From Apostichopus japonicus (taxonomy: Eukaryota > Echinodermata > Holothuroidea > Aspidochirotida > Stichopodidae), in contig NC_092568.1 in NCBI RefSeq assembly GCF_037975245.1, forward strand, positions 34,690,501-34,754,500: a DNA stretch of 64,000 bases, read 5' to 3'. Positions 22,564 through 32,836 of the stretch are shown one piece after another (the stretch's first letter is position 1; every line of letters starts with the position of its first letter). Made by a program: the position numbers and the translations under genes. Under the pieces are notes generated by a model that worked only from the letters and a program-made list of their open reading frames with translations, did no database searches and was not told where the DNA came from.

Positions 22564-23102
22564 ATCGACCGCCATTTTGTCTCACACAGGCCTGGATCAT
22601 GCCCCCAGTAGCCTACTTGAGAAGCTCACCCAAAATTTCTCGAATTGTTCAAAATTTCTCCAAAACACCTGTTATCAATCCGGATTCTATTCATTCCATT
22701 GTCATGATTGCCTATATTTTTTCCATGTGAGATGAAGATGACATTTAGGTCACAAAATCATTCGGAATTTGAGGCCACCCATACTGTCGTGTGCATGTCA
22801 ATGCAACAGGAAGCCAAGGCCTAGCCTAGGCCTACTCTATGGTATTTCCCATGGAAACCTGATTTCAACCACGGCGACGGCATGCTTTCGGGACGCCGGG
22901 TCTAAATTCGAGACTGTATGAGTTTTGACCCTCCCCTGGACCGTACATATGATCGAATGAAAAATTATTTATTTACCATTTCCGTCACAGGATCAGAAGT
23001 CAGTGATGTAACGCAGAATCTTGTTCGAAGTATCACGAAAGTGCAGGTAGCCATTCCGCAATGTCTCTGAACTGAACTTTCTACAATTAGAGGGGGCTAT
23101 AC

Positions 23103-23832
23103 TGTTATGATATAGTGATGCCATCTCTTTGATGTTACCGAAACACTCCATCGAGACACCTTACAGGCCTCTTATGTATTTATCTAGGTCATGGATTCAG
23201 TTTTCCCACGAGAAGTTTTTAACTATCTTATTGAATCTTGGTACAGGGCCTTTTCCCAAAATAGATTCCATTATGTCTGTGGAACATTCGAGAAGGTTCT
23301 CTCACGTGGTATGGAAGTTTCCATAGAAAGGGGATGGACTTCCAAACTCCCAACCAATCAGGGCAGATCAGTGCCAGTGCACTTATTTTTATATCGTTAA
23401 GTTAATACAGGATGGTCAGGTTATTGGCTGCCTACTGATTGTGCGCAGAGGATTTTTATGGAAGTAAGGTATAAAAGAAAAAGGAGGTCAGAAATTTATC
23501 ACTCCGTCAGCAAAGTTTATCACTTGGTCAGCAAATTTATCACTCCGCCGAAAGTTCATCACTCCTAATTGCTTAATTGACGGAGTCAAGTCAAGTCAAA
23601 TCATTGTAATTTAGTTTTATTTGTAAAGAGAATCGACAGAGAAGAAATTATACCGAATCAATAATCAAATCCTATCTCGTCAACTTGTTTTTGTGTGAAC
23701 TCATTGTTTTCGCCCGTTCGAGACATCTCCTGAAGAAGCATAAATACGGCATCAAGATATCCCAGTACCTTTCTATCGCGAGTCCCGATATAGTTTTACT
23801 ATCGGAGGAAGCGGGCTCGTCACAATATTACA
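23103..23832 (+). repeat. 5' LTR
   Basis: Starts TGTTATGATATAG, ends CACAATATTACA. Contains a TATA-like TATAAAAG at 23470-23477, followed by three imperfect copies of a TTTATCACTCCGTCAGCAAA-like unit (about 23497-23570) just downstream. Short open frames in the LTR are not genes. Confidence 0.95.
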
Positions 23833-23850
23833 TGGTGGAGATCGGTTGCT
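23833..23850 (+). other. Putative primer-binding site
   Basis: TGGTGGAGATCGG begins directly after the LTR's terminal CA. TGG at this place pairs with the CCA end of a tRNA. The tRNA species was not identified. Confidence 0.6.
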
Positions 23851-24474
23851 TTCTTCAGGAACAAAACGGAAACGGAACTTTTCATGACTTTCGTTCGTTA
23901 CGATCAATAACGAACAGGAGGATTTTTTTGGCCCGAAGACCTAACGAGGAACACAACGTATGTTCACGACCTAGCCTAAGCCTGTACACCGGAACCACTG
24001 ATCGTACACTAACGTTAATCAACCCAGCATGCACTTCGCGTTTGAACATTCGCGCAACTAGTACGTAGAATACTACAGCTCTAAACATCAGAACTGAACA
24101 TTTTCGCGATCTAAGCCTGGACTCTACCCGATGCTAACGGCAAACGAATCTGAAGTTCTTACGAGATGTAGGCCTACCTGCTACTACCTACCTGCTACTA
24201 CCTGCCGCTACTACTACTATACTACTACTAGCCGAGGGTCTTCAATCATCGTTTGCAGTTCCAGTACCAGTTCATAGTTAAACTTAAGGGTGAGTGAGAT
24301 CATGCCAATTTGTATCCCAACCCCTATTTGAGATCAGAGTGTACCGATAAGCTATTTAAATCGTGTCCATGTATTGCATATTTGTTATTTGTATTTAATA
24401 ACGGTCGATAGTGTGTTCAATTAAGTATATGCTCATGTTGTATACTCATAACTAGCCTAATTGTATTCAGCATA
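23851..24474 (+). other. Retrotransposon leader, non-coding
   Basis: About 620 bases between the primer-binding site and gag, with a CTACTACC/TACTAC-rich patch near 24180-24230. No domain recognised. Confidence 0.5.
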
Positions 24475-25431
24475 ATGTCCGTCAGTAAACAGGAAACTTC
24501 GACCTCTGTTAATGTTATGCAGAAACATAGGCCCACTGATTTTTTGCCATCACAATTTCAGGGCGATGTAATTGATGCAGATTTAGCCGAAGCTCATTAT
24601 TTGGGATTTGAAGATTATTTAGAGGTGCATAAATTGCCGTCCCAAACCACCCCTGAGGCTGTAGCGGAAGAATTTAATGAAATATGTCGCATATTTAAGC
24701 GAACACTTAAAGGCCAAGCCAGACTCTGGATTGAAAACAAAAATTTTTCAACTAGTGCTGATCTGCGCAAGCAATTCCTTGCTCGTTTCAGTCCAGGAAC
24801 TTCTTCCTACGCTAAATCACAGGCATTTCACGCATTAAGCTATACGCCAGGTGATACAGCTCAAGCTCATTTGGCCAAAATTTCAAAAGCTGCAGCACAA
24901 TTAAGCTATGGCGAGGACCAAATTAGAGATAAATTCATCTCGACCCTGCCTTTCCAATGCCGCTCAGCAGTGTTAATGTCTGCATCACCAAAAGCAACAA
25001 TTGCAGATTTGGTCATGAAAGTCCAATGCTATTTTGACTTACAAATCCAAAGTCAACCCACAGCTTCTTCCGAACTATTTATGGCAATGCACGACAAAGC
25101 GTCTTCTGTTCAGACTCCTACTATTTCTGCATCTTCTGAGATACACGAGTTGTGTAATAAAATTCAGGAGTTAGAAACCAAGTTTGATCAGTCACGTAGG
25201 TCAGAATCGCAAGACAATCCAAAAGATATGAGGCAAAGATATAGTTCTCGTGATTCTCGTGGTCCTAGGACAGGTCAGAATAATAACAGGAGAAGGTTAC
25301 CATATTTTAATCCTTCAGTCACATGTTACTACTGCCAAAATCGAGGTCATTTTGCACAATATTGTCAAATTCGCCTAAGCCATGAAATGGAGGCTAAGGT
25401 AAACAGAGTACCAACACAGAATTTTCAGTAG
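24475..25431 (+). CDS. gag: Gag-like protein of the LTR retrotransposon
   Basis: 318 residues from ATG 24475 to TAG 25429-25431. The N-terminal two thirds read as a Ty3-type capsid region (LYLGFEDYLEV-like start, KGQARLWIE, QFLARFSPG, SYTPGDTAQAHL). A zinc knuckle C-x2-C-x4-H-x4-C (Cys284, Cys287, His292, Cys297) lies near the C-terminus and would bind the RNA. The region between is rich in Arg, Asn and Gln. The pol frame is -1 relative to gag and is open from 25398, overlapping the last 34 bases of gag. Confidence 0.9.
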   Translation: MSVSKQETSTSVNVMQKHRPTDFLPSQFQGDVIDADLAEAHYLGFEDYLEVHKLPSQTTPEAVAEEFNEICRIFKRTLKGQARLWIENKNFSTSADLRKQFLARFSPGTSSYAKSQAFHALSYTPGDTAQAHLAKISKAAAQLSYGEDQIRDKFISTLPFQCRSAVLMSASPKATIADLVMKVQCYFDLQIQSQPTASSELFMAMHDKASSVQTPTISASSEIHELCNKIQELETKFDQSRRSESQDNPKDMRQRYSSRDSRGPRTGQNNNRRRLPYFNPSVTCYYCQNRGHFAQYCQIRLSHEMEAKVNRVPTQNFQ

Positions 25432-25460
25432 GGAGCACTTATGATTGCACTCATCATACA

Positions 25461-28244
25461 GTGACTCCAGACAAAGTACCAAGTAAAGGAAGATCGAAAC
25501 GTAAAGCAAATAATATTTGGAAGAATAGTAATATTCCTAGTTCTAAATATACAGGGAACGACCGTAATGTGGATATTCAACTGGACACACGTAAATTTGT
25601 AAGAGGTACTTTACATGATGGTAAAGGAATTTCATTGTTGTTTGATAGTGGAGCGACACGCTCTATTATTTCTTCTTCTACAGTGCAAAGTTCAAAGTAT
25701 TTATCCTCTATACAACCAGTCTCAGTTGATGTAGTAAACCTAAAGTTGGGTAATGGTCAGTTTATTCATGCGTATAGCACGATAACATTTCAGGTCAAAA
25801 TTCAAGGTCATGAATTTCAGCTTTCTGCTTTAATTGCTGCAAACCTGACAGGTATTGACTTAATATTAGGTAGTCAAACTCTGAAGGAATTGAATGGATC
25901 TTTGGACTTTACCACAAACTGTTTTAGAATTAAACAAGCCAAAGTTTTCCTTAGGCCAGTGCAGAGATTTGTTATTTACCCAGGTCAGCAAAGATACATT
26001 ACTGTACAGGGACGTCTTCCACTATATGCACGAAATGCAGATGTGGTTATTAAACCGTTTCCTTTAATATCTCGTATGTGTCCTTCACGAATGTTAGTGA
26101 AAATGCATAAAGGTAGAACAAAGATTCTACTAAGGAACATGGGTAATCAGAAATTTTGTCTGCATCCTTCTCGCACAGTGGCTCATTTAGATTTAGCAGA
26201 TATCATTACGGTCACAGAAGACATACCTACTGATTCTCTAGATTTTCTCAATGTCATGAGAGACATCGAAAAACCGTCTCTTTTTCGAACCAATTCTAAC
26301 TCTAAAGAGAATCGTGATGAAATTACACGATATAATTTACATCGTTATCCACATTTGACAGCCGATGATCCCCTGGTTTCCAAATCCGAACAGGAAATCA
26401 TGAGAGAGAACATTAATTTGGAACAAAGTATTCTAAATGCTTCAGAAACAGAGAGCATATATGAATTTCTAGACTCACATAGAGATGCATTTTCTCTTTA
26501 TGGTGAATTATCTCACTGTCCAAATTATGAGGCTGATATTACGCTTACTAATGACGAGCCATTTTACATACGTCCCTATAGACTTTCAGATGAGGACAAA
26601 GTCATTGTCGCCAGTGAGCTTGACAAATTAGTGCGATTAGGAATCTTAGCGGTAGGACATCAGTCTTATACTTCACCGGTTTTCCTCATTCCAAAGAAGG
26701 GAACAAAAGACAAAAGGGTTGTCACAGATTTTCGCTACTTGAACAGTAGAATAAAACGTCTCAATCACCCATTTCCATTACTGAATGAGACTATCCGTAC
26801 CATAGGGTACTCTGGAGCCAAAATTTTGGGTGTTCTTGACTTGAAGTCTGCGTTCTTCTGTCTGCCACTTAGTGTTCATGCACAACAATATACAGGTATT
26901 GCTTCATTTCATGGAGGAAAGCATTATTATTATAAACGCTTACCACAGGGATTGAATTTATCTCCAGCGATCTTTCAGTCGCAAATTAATGATATTTTGG
27001 CAACGATCCCAAATTCAAATAAGTTCTGTATTGCTCATCATGACGATATTATTGTGTACAGTGCAGACAAACGATCTCACAAACAACACCTACAGGCAAT
27101 TTTTAAGGTTTTAATGGACAATGGATTGAAAATCTCTCCGAAAAAGTGTAGCATTTTCCAAAATTCAGTCCGATATATGGGACATTTGCTCTCAATAACC
27201 CCAGAAGGTGAGGCTTGTATCCAACCTTTGCAAGACAGATGTGCAGCAATCAGGAACACACCTAAACCACACAATGTTAAGTCAGTAAGACGATTTGTAG
27301 GTGCAGTTAATTATGTGGCTTCATTTTTCCCAAATATTCAAGCACTATTGAGACCATTACATCATTTGAGTCGTAAGAGAAAGGTATTTAAATGGACAGA
27401 GGAACATCAGTGTGCATTTCAAAGTATTAAAGAGTTGTTGTGTAATCCACCTATATTGCATATGCCACAGAAATATGGTCGTTTTGTATTATATAGTGAC
27501 ACATCACGAGTAGCAACAGGATCATACCTGACACAAAGAGTTAATGGCAAAGAGAATATTATTGCATATTACTCTAAGATATTACCACCAGCATGTCAGA
27601 GGTATAGTGTAACTGAATTAGAAATGATGGGTCTATTTATTAATGTGACAGCATTCAAACATTTATTGCAAAATGTAGAATTTGAGGCATATGTTGATCA
27701 CTCAGCCATTGTTGAATTGTTTAAGTCAAAACAAGAACCAGCAACTTCACGCTTACGTAAGCTTCTGTTCAAATTGTCAGAATATACATTTCAGGTTGGT
27801 TACAAAAAGGGCTCAGAATTGGTTTTGGCAGATTATTTGTCTAGAGCACCACAGGAATTTCACTCTGAAATAGATCAGGTTGCTCAAGAGGTCAGTTCTT
27901 ATGAGGATTTTTCAACTCTACCTAAGGAGACATTTAATCCAATCATGACAAGGTCAATGGCAAGGTCAATGGGAGTCAAAGTTCCAGATTTATTTCCGAA
28001 TAAAGTCACTAAGGAGTCCAAGCAGGATTCCCCAGCCAAAGTACAGTATCAACAAATAGAGTTAATAGGACATCCATTCCTAAGGCAACACATTCTAATG
28101 ATCATGCTACACAGAGACCACAATCTGAGTCACAGAAGAGGACTACACCAGATGTTTCTAATGACAAGAGAGAAACATATATTGAAAGGCCTATTATTAC
28201 TATGCCGAGTGAAAATCGACATACATATAGTCCTGACATATTAG
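25461..28244 (+). CDS. pol: Pol: protease, reverse transcriptase, RNase H
   Basis: The frame is open from 25398 with no early ATG (25461 is GTG), so expression by -1 frameshifting from gag is likely. Residues counted from 25461. Protease DSGA at 62-65. RT blocks TDFRYLNSRIKR, LDLKSAFFCLPL and LPQGLNLSPAIFQ. The catalytic box reads H-H-D-D (526-529), where most relatives have Tyr or Phe first. RNase H: Asp680 (SDTS), Glu719/Glu721 (TELE) and Asp746 (VDHSA), then ADYLSRAP. After about residue 850 the frame degenerates into a basic tail that overlaps the integrase frame. The last plausible shared residues are near 28010-28070, so a second -1 change is needed to reach integrase. Confidence 0.92.
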   Translation: MTPDKVPSKGRSKRKANNIWKNSNIPSSKYTGNDRNVDIQLDTRKFVRGTLHDGKGISLLFDSGATRSIISSSTVQSSKYLSSIQPVSVDVVNLKLGNGQFIHAYSTITFQVKIQGHEFQLSALIAANLTGIDLILGSQTLKELNGSLDFTTNCFRIKQAKVFLRPVQRFVIYPGQQRYITVQGRLPLYARNADVVIKPFPLISRMCPSRMLVKMHKGRTKILLRNMGNQKFCLHPSRTVAHLDLADIITVTEDIPTDSLDFLNVMRDIEKPSLFRTNSNSKENRDEITRYNLHRYPHLTADDPLVSKSEQEIMRENINLEQSILNASETESIYEFLDSHRDAFSLYGELSHCPNYEADITLTNDEPFYIRPYRLSDEDKVIVASELDKLVRLGILAVGHQSYTSPVFLIPKKGTKDKRVVTDFRYLNSRIKRLNHPFPLLNETIRTIGYSGAKILGVLDLKSAFFCLPLSVHAQQYTGIASFHGGKHYYYKRLPQGLNLSPAIFQSQINDILATIPNSNKFCIAHHDDIIVYSADKRSHKQHLQAIFKVLMDNGLKISPKKCSIFQNSVRYMGHLLSITPEGEACIQPLQDRCAAIRNTPKPHNVKSVRRFVGAVNYVASFFPNIQALLRPLHHLSRKRKVFKWTEEHQCAFQSIKELLCNPPILHMPQKYGRFVLYSDTSRVATGSYLTQRVNGKENIIAYYSKILPPACQRYSVTELEMMGLFINVTAFKHLLQNVEFEAYVDHSAIVELFKSKQEPATSRLRKLLFKLSEYTFQVGYKKGSELVLADYLSRAPQEFHSEIDQVAQEVSSYEDFSTLPKETFNPIMTRSMARSMGVKVPDLFPNKVTKESKQDSPAKVQYQQIELIGHPFLRQHILMIMLHRDHNLSHRRGLHQMFLMTREKHILKGLLLLCRVKIDIHIVLTY

Positions 28245-29752
28245 TTGTGCCAAATTTTGCAAGTGTTTCTCAACCTTCAGAGCCAAGATTAGTGGATCAG
28301 AGTAGACATAGAGTGCAAGAGGTAATCAGAGAACCACCTCCAGAATTATTTGTTCAGCCAAAGCCAGTCATAACAAACATTGATAATTTGGTTACAGGGC
28401 ACATTCCGAAACAAAAGGAATTGAATAAAGTCATGAAGGCAATTCAAGGAAAGCTCATCAAAAACTATGATCTGCCATTTGATGTAAAGGAGTTGCAAAT
28501 TCAACAACAAACTTGTCCTTTCTACAAACCAATTTATGATTTTCTTGCACATGACATTATTCCAAGTAATGCTAAGCATGCTAGAACTGTTCGTTCTCAA
28601 GCAGAGGATTATTTGTTATGTAATAGTTTGTTATTCAGGATATTTTTGCATGAGACTAATGATGCTAAGATGACTCTTCAGTTAGTCGTACCTGAGACTA
28701 TGGTAGAACGGATAATATCTCGATATCATGATGACTTGTTAAGTAATCATCAGGGTGTAATGCGTACATATTTGACCATTAGACAGCATTTCTATCTGCG
28801 TAATATGTTTCAACGCATCAGTAATTATATTCAGGCATGTCTCCGTTGTCAAGAATTCCGTAAGAAACCGGACAAATTGAGACAATATCATGCTCGCATT
28901 CCTGATTCTTATCGTCCTTTTGACAGACTTAGTCTGGATTTCAAGACTATGCCCACAACGGCTACAGGATTTAAACATTTGATGGTTGTTTGTGATGAGA
29001 TCACTAGATTTGTTGTATGTGTTTCTCTTAAGACTCTTGATGCTGAAACAATATGTGAAGCATTATTGCAGAGGGTAGTTACAACCTTTGGTCCACCGTC
29101 TTGTATCATAAGTGATGCGGCGGCTTCTCTTACAGGAAAATTAGTGGAGCTCTTAAGTAAAGCTTTAGGCATTGAACAAAAGTTCATCAGTGTAAACAAT
29201 CATGGAAGCTTACAGGTTGAAAGACACATTCAGACTCTTTCAAATTTCCTCAAAGTGAATTTAAATCAGTTTGGTACGGATTGGGTACGATTTGTCCCAA
29301 CATCAGCCTATGCATATAACACATTTTCCTCTCCTCAGTTAGGTAGCTATAGCCCATTTGAACTTGCATTTGGACGTAAGCCACCAAATCTTACAAATTT
29401 ATCATTTAATCCAATGGCAGGATTATCACAATCTCATGGAGAATATGCTGCATTGTTAAAGAAACGATTTGATCATTTGTCAAGGGTAATGTTAGTCTTA
29501 CAAAAGAAGCAACAAGATGCTCAAAATGTTAAGATAAGTGCAAAACTGGACAAAGGTGCAATTTATTCAACGGGTCAATTAGTGTATCTGTATAAGCCAA
29601 CGTCTTCCTCCTTGACTGCGAACTCTCGCAAAATTGCTGCAGAATGGTGTGGACCACTAGTAATCCGTCAAGTTTTGGATAGGACTCATTATTTGTTGGC
29701 CACTCTCAAAGGAGAAATTCTTAGTGATGTATTCAATTATAACAGACTTTAA
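28202..29752 (+). CDS. Integrase part of Pol
   Basis: The frame is open from about 28026, overlapping the end of the RT/RNase H frame; its first ATG is at 28202 (516 residues). Zinc-binding HHCC: His176, His183, Cys213, Cys216. Catalytic core D,D-35-E: Asp246 (LDFKTM), Asp305 (IISDAAA), Glu340 (LQVERH). A C-terminal region with WCGPLVIRQV and a basic tail follows. The core inserts cDNA into the genome. The frame stops at TAA 29750-29752 right after ...NRL, where Ty3-type integrases usually continue KP; the next frame supplies K-P-C. The family is normally one polyprotein with RT, so the frame breaks are the odd point. Confidence 0.9.
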   Translation: MPSENRHTYSPDILVVPNFASVSQPSEPRLVDQSRHRVQEVIREPPPELFVQPKPVITNIDNLVTGHIPKQKELNKVMKAIQGKLIKNYDLPFDVKELQIQQQTCPFYKPIYDFLAHDIIPSNAKHARTVRSQAEDYLLCNSLLFRIFLHETNDAKMTLQLVVPETMVERIISRYHDDLLSNHQGVMRTYLTIRQHFYLRNMFQRISNYIQACLRCQEFRKKPDKLRQYHARIPDSYRPFDRLSLDFKTMPTTATGFKHLMVVCDEITRFVVCVSLKTLDAETICEALLQRVVTTFGPPSCIISDAAASLTGKLVELLSKALGIEQKFISVNNHGSLQVERHIQTLSNFLKVNLNQFGTDWVRFVPTSAYAYNTFSSPQLGSYSPFELAFGRKPPNLTNLSFNPMAGLSQSHGEYAALLKKRFDHLSRVMLVLQKKQQDAQNVKISAKLDKGAIYSTGQLVYLYKPTSSSLTANSRKIAAEWCGPLVIRQVLDRTHYLLATLKGEILSDVFNYNRL

Positions 29753-30341
29753 ACCATGTTTTGTAAGAGCATCTTCTGAAACTAAGAATATCACCAACAT
29801 TCAGAAATTGCGAAATGTCTTGAAAACAAAGGGTTCATCAAGTGAAAAGGTTGCACGAATGCGAAATGTTTTGAGTAGTAACACTTCTAATGCAGAAAAT
29901 GTTAATGTCATGCAAGATGCACATATTGAGTTTCATGATGAGTTTGGTAACATTTTGCCAGGGGTAACTTCAGATCACATCATGTGTCTTATGACCACTA
30001 AGCCAATGAATGTTGCATCCTTTTTAGAGAATAGAGCACATAATGAAGGATTAGCACTTCCATATCCTTCCATGAAAGATAGCATTTTAAGGCAAAAGAA
30101 AGTTTTTGCAAATGCTCCACAAGGAGACATGAAAGTCCAACGTGCTCGATACAAATTGGGTGAATTACAGGTTCTGGTCACCTATCAGACACCATGTTTT
30201 CCAACAGGCTTTAAGAGTCATGATTTTTGGTGGGATGTAGGAAAATATTCCAACACAGGGGAAATAATGAATTTTCTCCATGAAAAGGGATTGAACATTA
30301 CAGGCAGTCCAGGCAGGATGTTGCAAACATTATATGGTTAA
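29727..30341 (+). CDS. Fourth retrotransposon ORF, unrecognised
   Basis: About 204 residues, overlapping the integrase end by 26 bases in another frame. I do not recognise the protein. It has no signal peptide or membrane segment, so it is not a typical env. The first dozen residues are the frame-shifted end of integrase, and D-F-K-P-C-F sits where an R-L-K-P ending would fall. It may therefore be a C-terminal extension of Pol reached by a +1 shift at CTT-TAA. The C-terminal half is well structured, without low complexity (TYQTPCFPTGFKSHDFWWDV). Alternatives: a separate accessory protein, or integrase tail plus new domain. Confidence 0.7.
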   Translation: MYSIITDFKPCFVRASSETKNITNIQKLRNVLKTKGSSSEKVARMRNVLSSNTSNAENVNVMQDAHIEFHDEFGNILPGVTSDHIMCLMTTKPMNVASFLENRAHNEGLALPYPSMKDSILRQKKVFANAPQGDMKVQRARYKLGELQVLVTYQTPCFPTGFKSHDFWWDVGKYSNTGEIMNFLHEKGLNITGSPGRMLQTLYG

Positions 30342-31605
30342 TATGTATAACTGCATATTGCTTTAAGTTCAGATGAACAGGTGTTTTACCCACGATTGTA
30401 TGAATGGAATGCGTTATGGCAATTACCTGCATACCTATTAAGTGGAAGTCATTGTACTGTATGGTGTAACAATATAAGCTTTATTGTTAAAACCACCACC
30501 AAGTGACCTAGTTTCATCTTTTATGACAAATGTGTAATGAGTATAGTATACCTTATTTCTCCTTATGAATTCGTTCAAACGTTTACCCGGCAATTAGAAC
30601 ATATCCGGAATATTAGCAACATGGGTTTTCATATATTGAGAAGTATTTTAAGGATATTTACATTGCATCATTGATGTTATATATTGAAGGCTATTCAGAG
30701 ACAGCATTGGTGATATGCAACTTTTGCTTACAGCAACAGTTATCGAAGCAAATGAAAGTATAGATCTTTTGAGGAACTTATGTATATATTTTCTTTTCCT
30801 CAAATATTCATGCAAAAGTAAATTTCATCATGAAGTTGAAAAGTCAAGATGTTAAGTATTATGTAAATTTGAAGAAAGATTTGTTGATGTCATAGTCTAT
30901 GGGGTCTCTTTTATGGTATCGAATATCTAGTACTTTGGTACTTTGCTAGATCAATTCAGAGTGCATACCTAGGGTCACCATGCTATCGAGTCACATTTTG
31001 TTGATTTTCTTGAAGTGAATGTATATGATTCACAAGGTTTCAAAGCAGTTTTGAAACTACTGTATGCCTTCATTTAAAGAGGAGGTACTTTGTAAATGAG
31101 TTTGTAATATTTTAAGGTTCTTTTTTTAATGTACGAATTTTTTATGGAACGCTAAGGTGTTCTATTCAGTTAAAAGATAACTAAGTCTAGTATTCTCTGA
31201 TCTCTCCCCAAATCACGGCATGATTTCACTTTTGATATAAATGTATTATGGATGTATGAAATGCAAAAATGTATTTTGTAAGAGATACTGCATACTTTGC
31301 TGTGTCATGTAACTTTCAGATATCTTAATGATATTTTTTTTTAGATTACATCATATGATGTCATCAATATTGAAGAGGTACACAATATTTTCGTGGAGAT
31401 AGTGTCAATGTATATACCAATATGATCATTTTAATATTTCGTAACCAAGATGTTAACCTTCAAGATATATGAAGACCATTTATTGAAGTCAATGAATATT
31501 AATGAATGTGCTTACAGTACTCTACCTTATTGAGATAATGATAAGTTAAAGCAGTATGATGTTAAAATTTTGGAGTATCCAAAAATTTTAAAAGATTGAG
31601 GGGGA
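30342..31605 (+). other. Long non-coding 3' region of the retrotransposon, ends in purine tract
   Basis: About 1.26 kb without coding signal. It ends with AAAAGATTGAGGGGGA (31590-31605) directly before the 3' LTR, the expected polypurine tract for plus-strand priming. Confidence 0.75.
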
Positions 31606-32335
31606 TGTTATGATATAGTGATGCCATCTCTTTGATGTTACCGAAACACTCCATCGAGACACCTTACAGGCCTCTTATGTATTTATCTAGGTCATGGATT
31701 CAGTTTTCCCACGAGAAGTTTTTAACTATCTTATTGAATCTTGGTACAGGGCCTTTTCCCAAAATAGATTCCATTATGTCTGTGGAACATTCGAGAAGGT
31801 TCTCTCACGTGGTATGGAAGTTTCCATAGAAAGGGGATGGACTTCCAAACTCCCAACCAATCAGGGCAGATCAGTGCCAGTGCACTTATTTTTATATCGT
31901 TAAGTTAATACAGGATGGTCAGGTTATTGGCTGCCTACTGATTGTGCGCAGAGGATTTTTATGGAAGTAAGGTATAAAAGAAAAAGGAGGTCAGAAATTT
32001 ATCACTCCGTCAGCAAAGTTTATCACTTGGTCAGCAAATTTATCACTCCGCCGAAAGTTCATCACTCCTAATTGCTTAATTGACGGAGTCAAGTCAAGTC
32101 AAATCATTGTAATTTAGTTTTATTTGTAAAGAGAATCGACAGAGAAGAAATTATACCGAATCAATAATCAAATCCTATCTCGTCAACTTGTTTTTGTGTG
32201 AACTCATTGTTTTCGCCCGTTCGAGACATCTCCTGAAGAAGCATAAATACGGCATCAAGATATCCCAGTACCTTTCTATCGCGAGTCCCGATATAGTTTT
32301 ACTATCGGAGGAAGCGGGCTCGTCACAATATTACA
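31606..32335 (+). repeat. 3' LTR
   Basis: Copy of 23103-23832 at an offset of 8,503 bases; no mismatch seen on reading through. Followed by the ATAC duplication. Confidence 0.95.
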
Positions 32336-32739
32336 ATACATCAATCGGATGATGATTTGATGGCGTTTCATTTTACGATCCTGGAGAGGTATTACTCTAA
32401 CACTTTGCGTTGAGTTGCCGGTGTAGCGCAGCGTGGGGACACGCCCTATACATTGTACGTTGCCCTAATTATCCGGACGGTATTTACTGTTACACTGCTC
32501 AACTAAGTAAAACATCTCCGGGTTTGACACCTTCTTAGGGAAATGGGGGGAATTCGGGGGTTTGGGGAAATTCGGTGCGACTCGAATCGTAGGCCCCTAT
32601 CGCCCCAGTTACAACTTGAGATTCGTTGAATAATTCGTGCCGGCTCATCCGGGGCTCATCGCATCATAGGACACAATAATGGTACAGAGGGTCGGCTTTG
32701 GTCATGAAGACTCGTGCATTTTATTGATTCGAACTGTAT

Positions 32740-32836
32740 TGTAATTAATTTCATGTAACTGTCTTGAGCGCCTTTGAACAACTTTTGTTGATTTTGGCGC
32801 TATATAAATATTTTCTGATTGATTGATTGATTGAAC
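32740..32836 (+). repeat. SINE/LINE-type tail with (GATT)n
   Basis: GCGCTATATAAATATT followed by (GATT)n at 32816-32835, a typical invertebrate SINE/LINE 3' end. The upstream body is not resolved. Lies inside the hAT element near its right end. Confidence 0.5.

Larger units (their letters stand above)
23103..32335 (+). mobile_element. Complete Ty3-type LTR retrotransposon with apparently identical LTRs
   Basis: LTRs at 23103-23832 and 31606-32335, 730 bp each with no difference seen by eye; ends TGTTATG...ATTACA. Target duplication ATAC at 23099-23102 and 32336-32339. Order: LTR, primer-binding-like TGG..., gag, pol (protease, RT, RNase H), integrase, a further ORF, purine tract, LTR. All domains are open, but successive ORFs are in different frames. 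The domain order PR-RT-RH-IN and the integrase signature place it with Ty3 (Gypsy/Metaviridae) elements. Intact and recently inserted, into the hAT element. Confidence 0.95.

Noticed and set aside
23129..23400. Open frames in the 5' LTR (and the same at 31632-31903)
   Set aside because: Identical in both LTRs, short, no domain; LTR sequence.
23685..24068. 127-codon frame spanning the LTR end and leader
   Set aside because: Crosses the LTR/primer-binding junction and has no similarity to Gag.
29727..30341. Envelope protein of the LTR element
   Set aside because: No signal peptide, membrane helix, cysteine pattern or glycosylation cluster; kept as unknown ORF.
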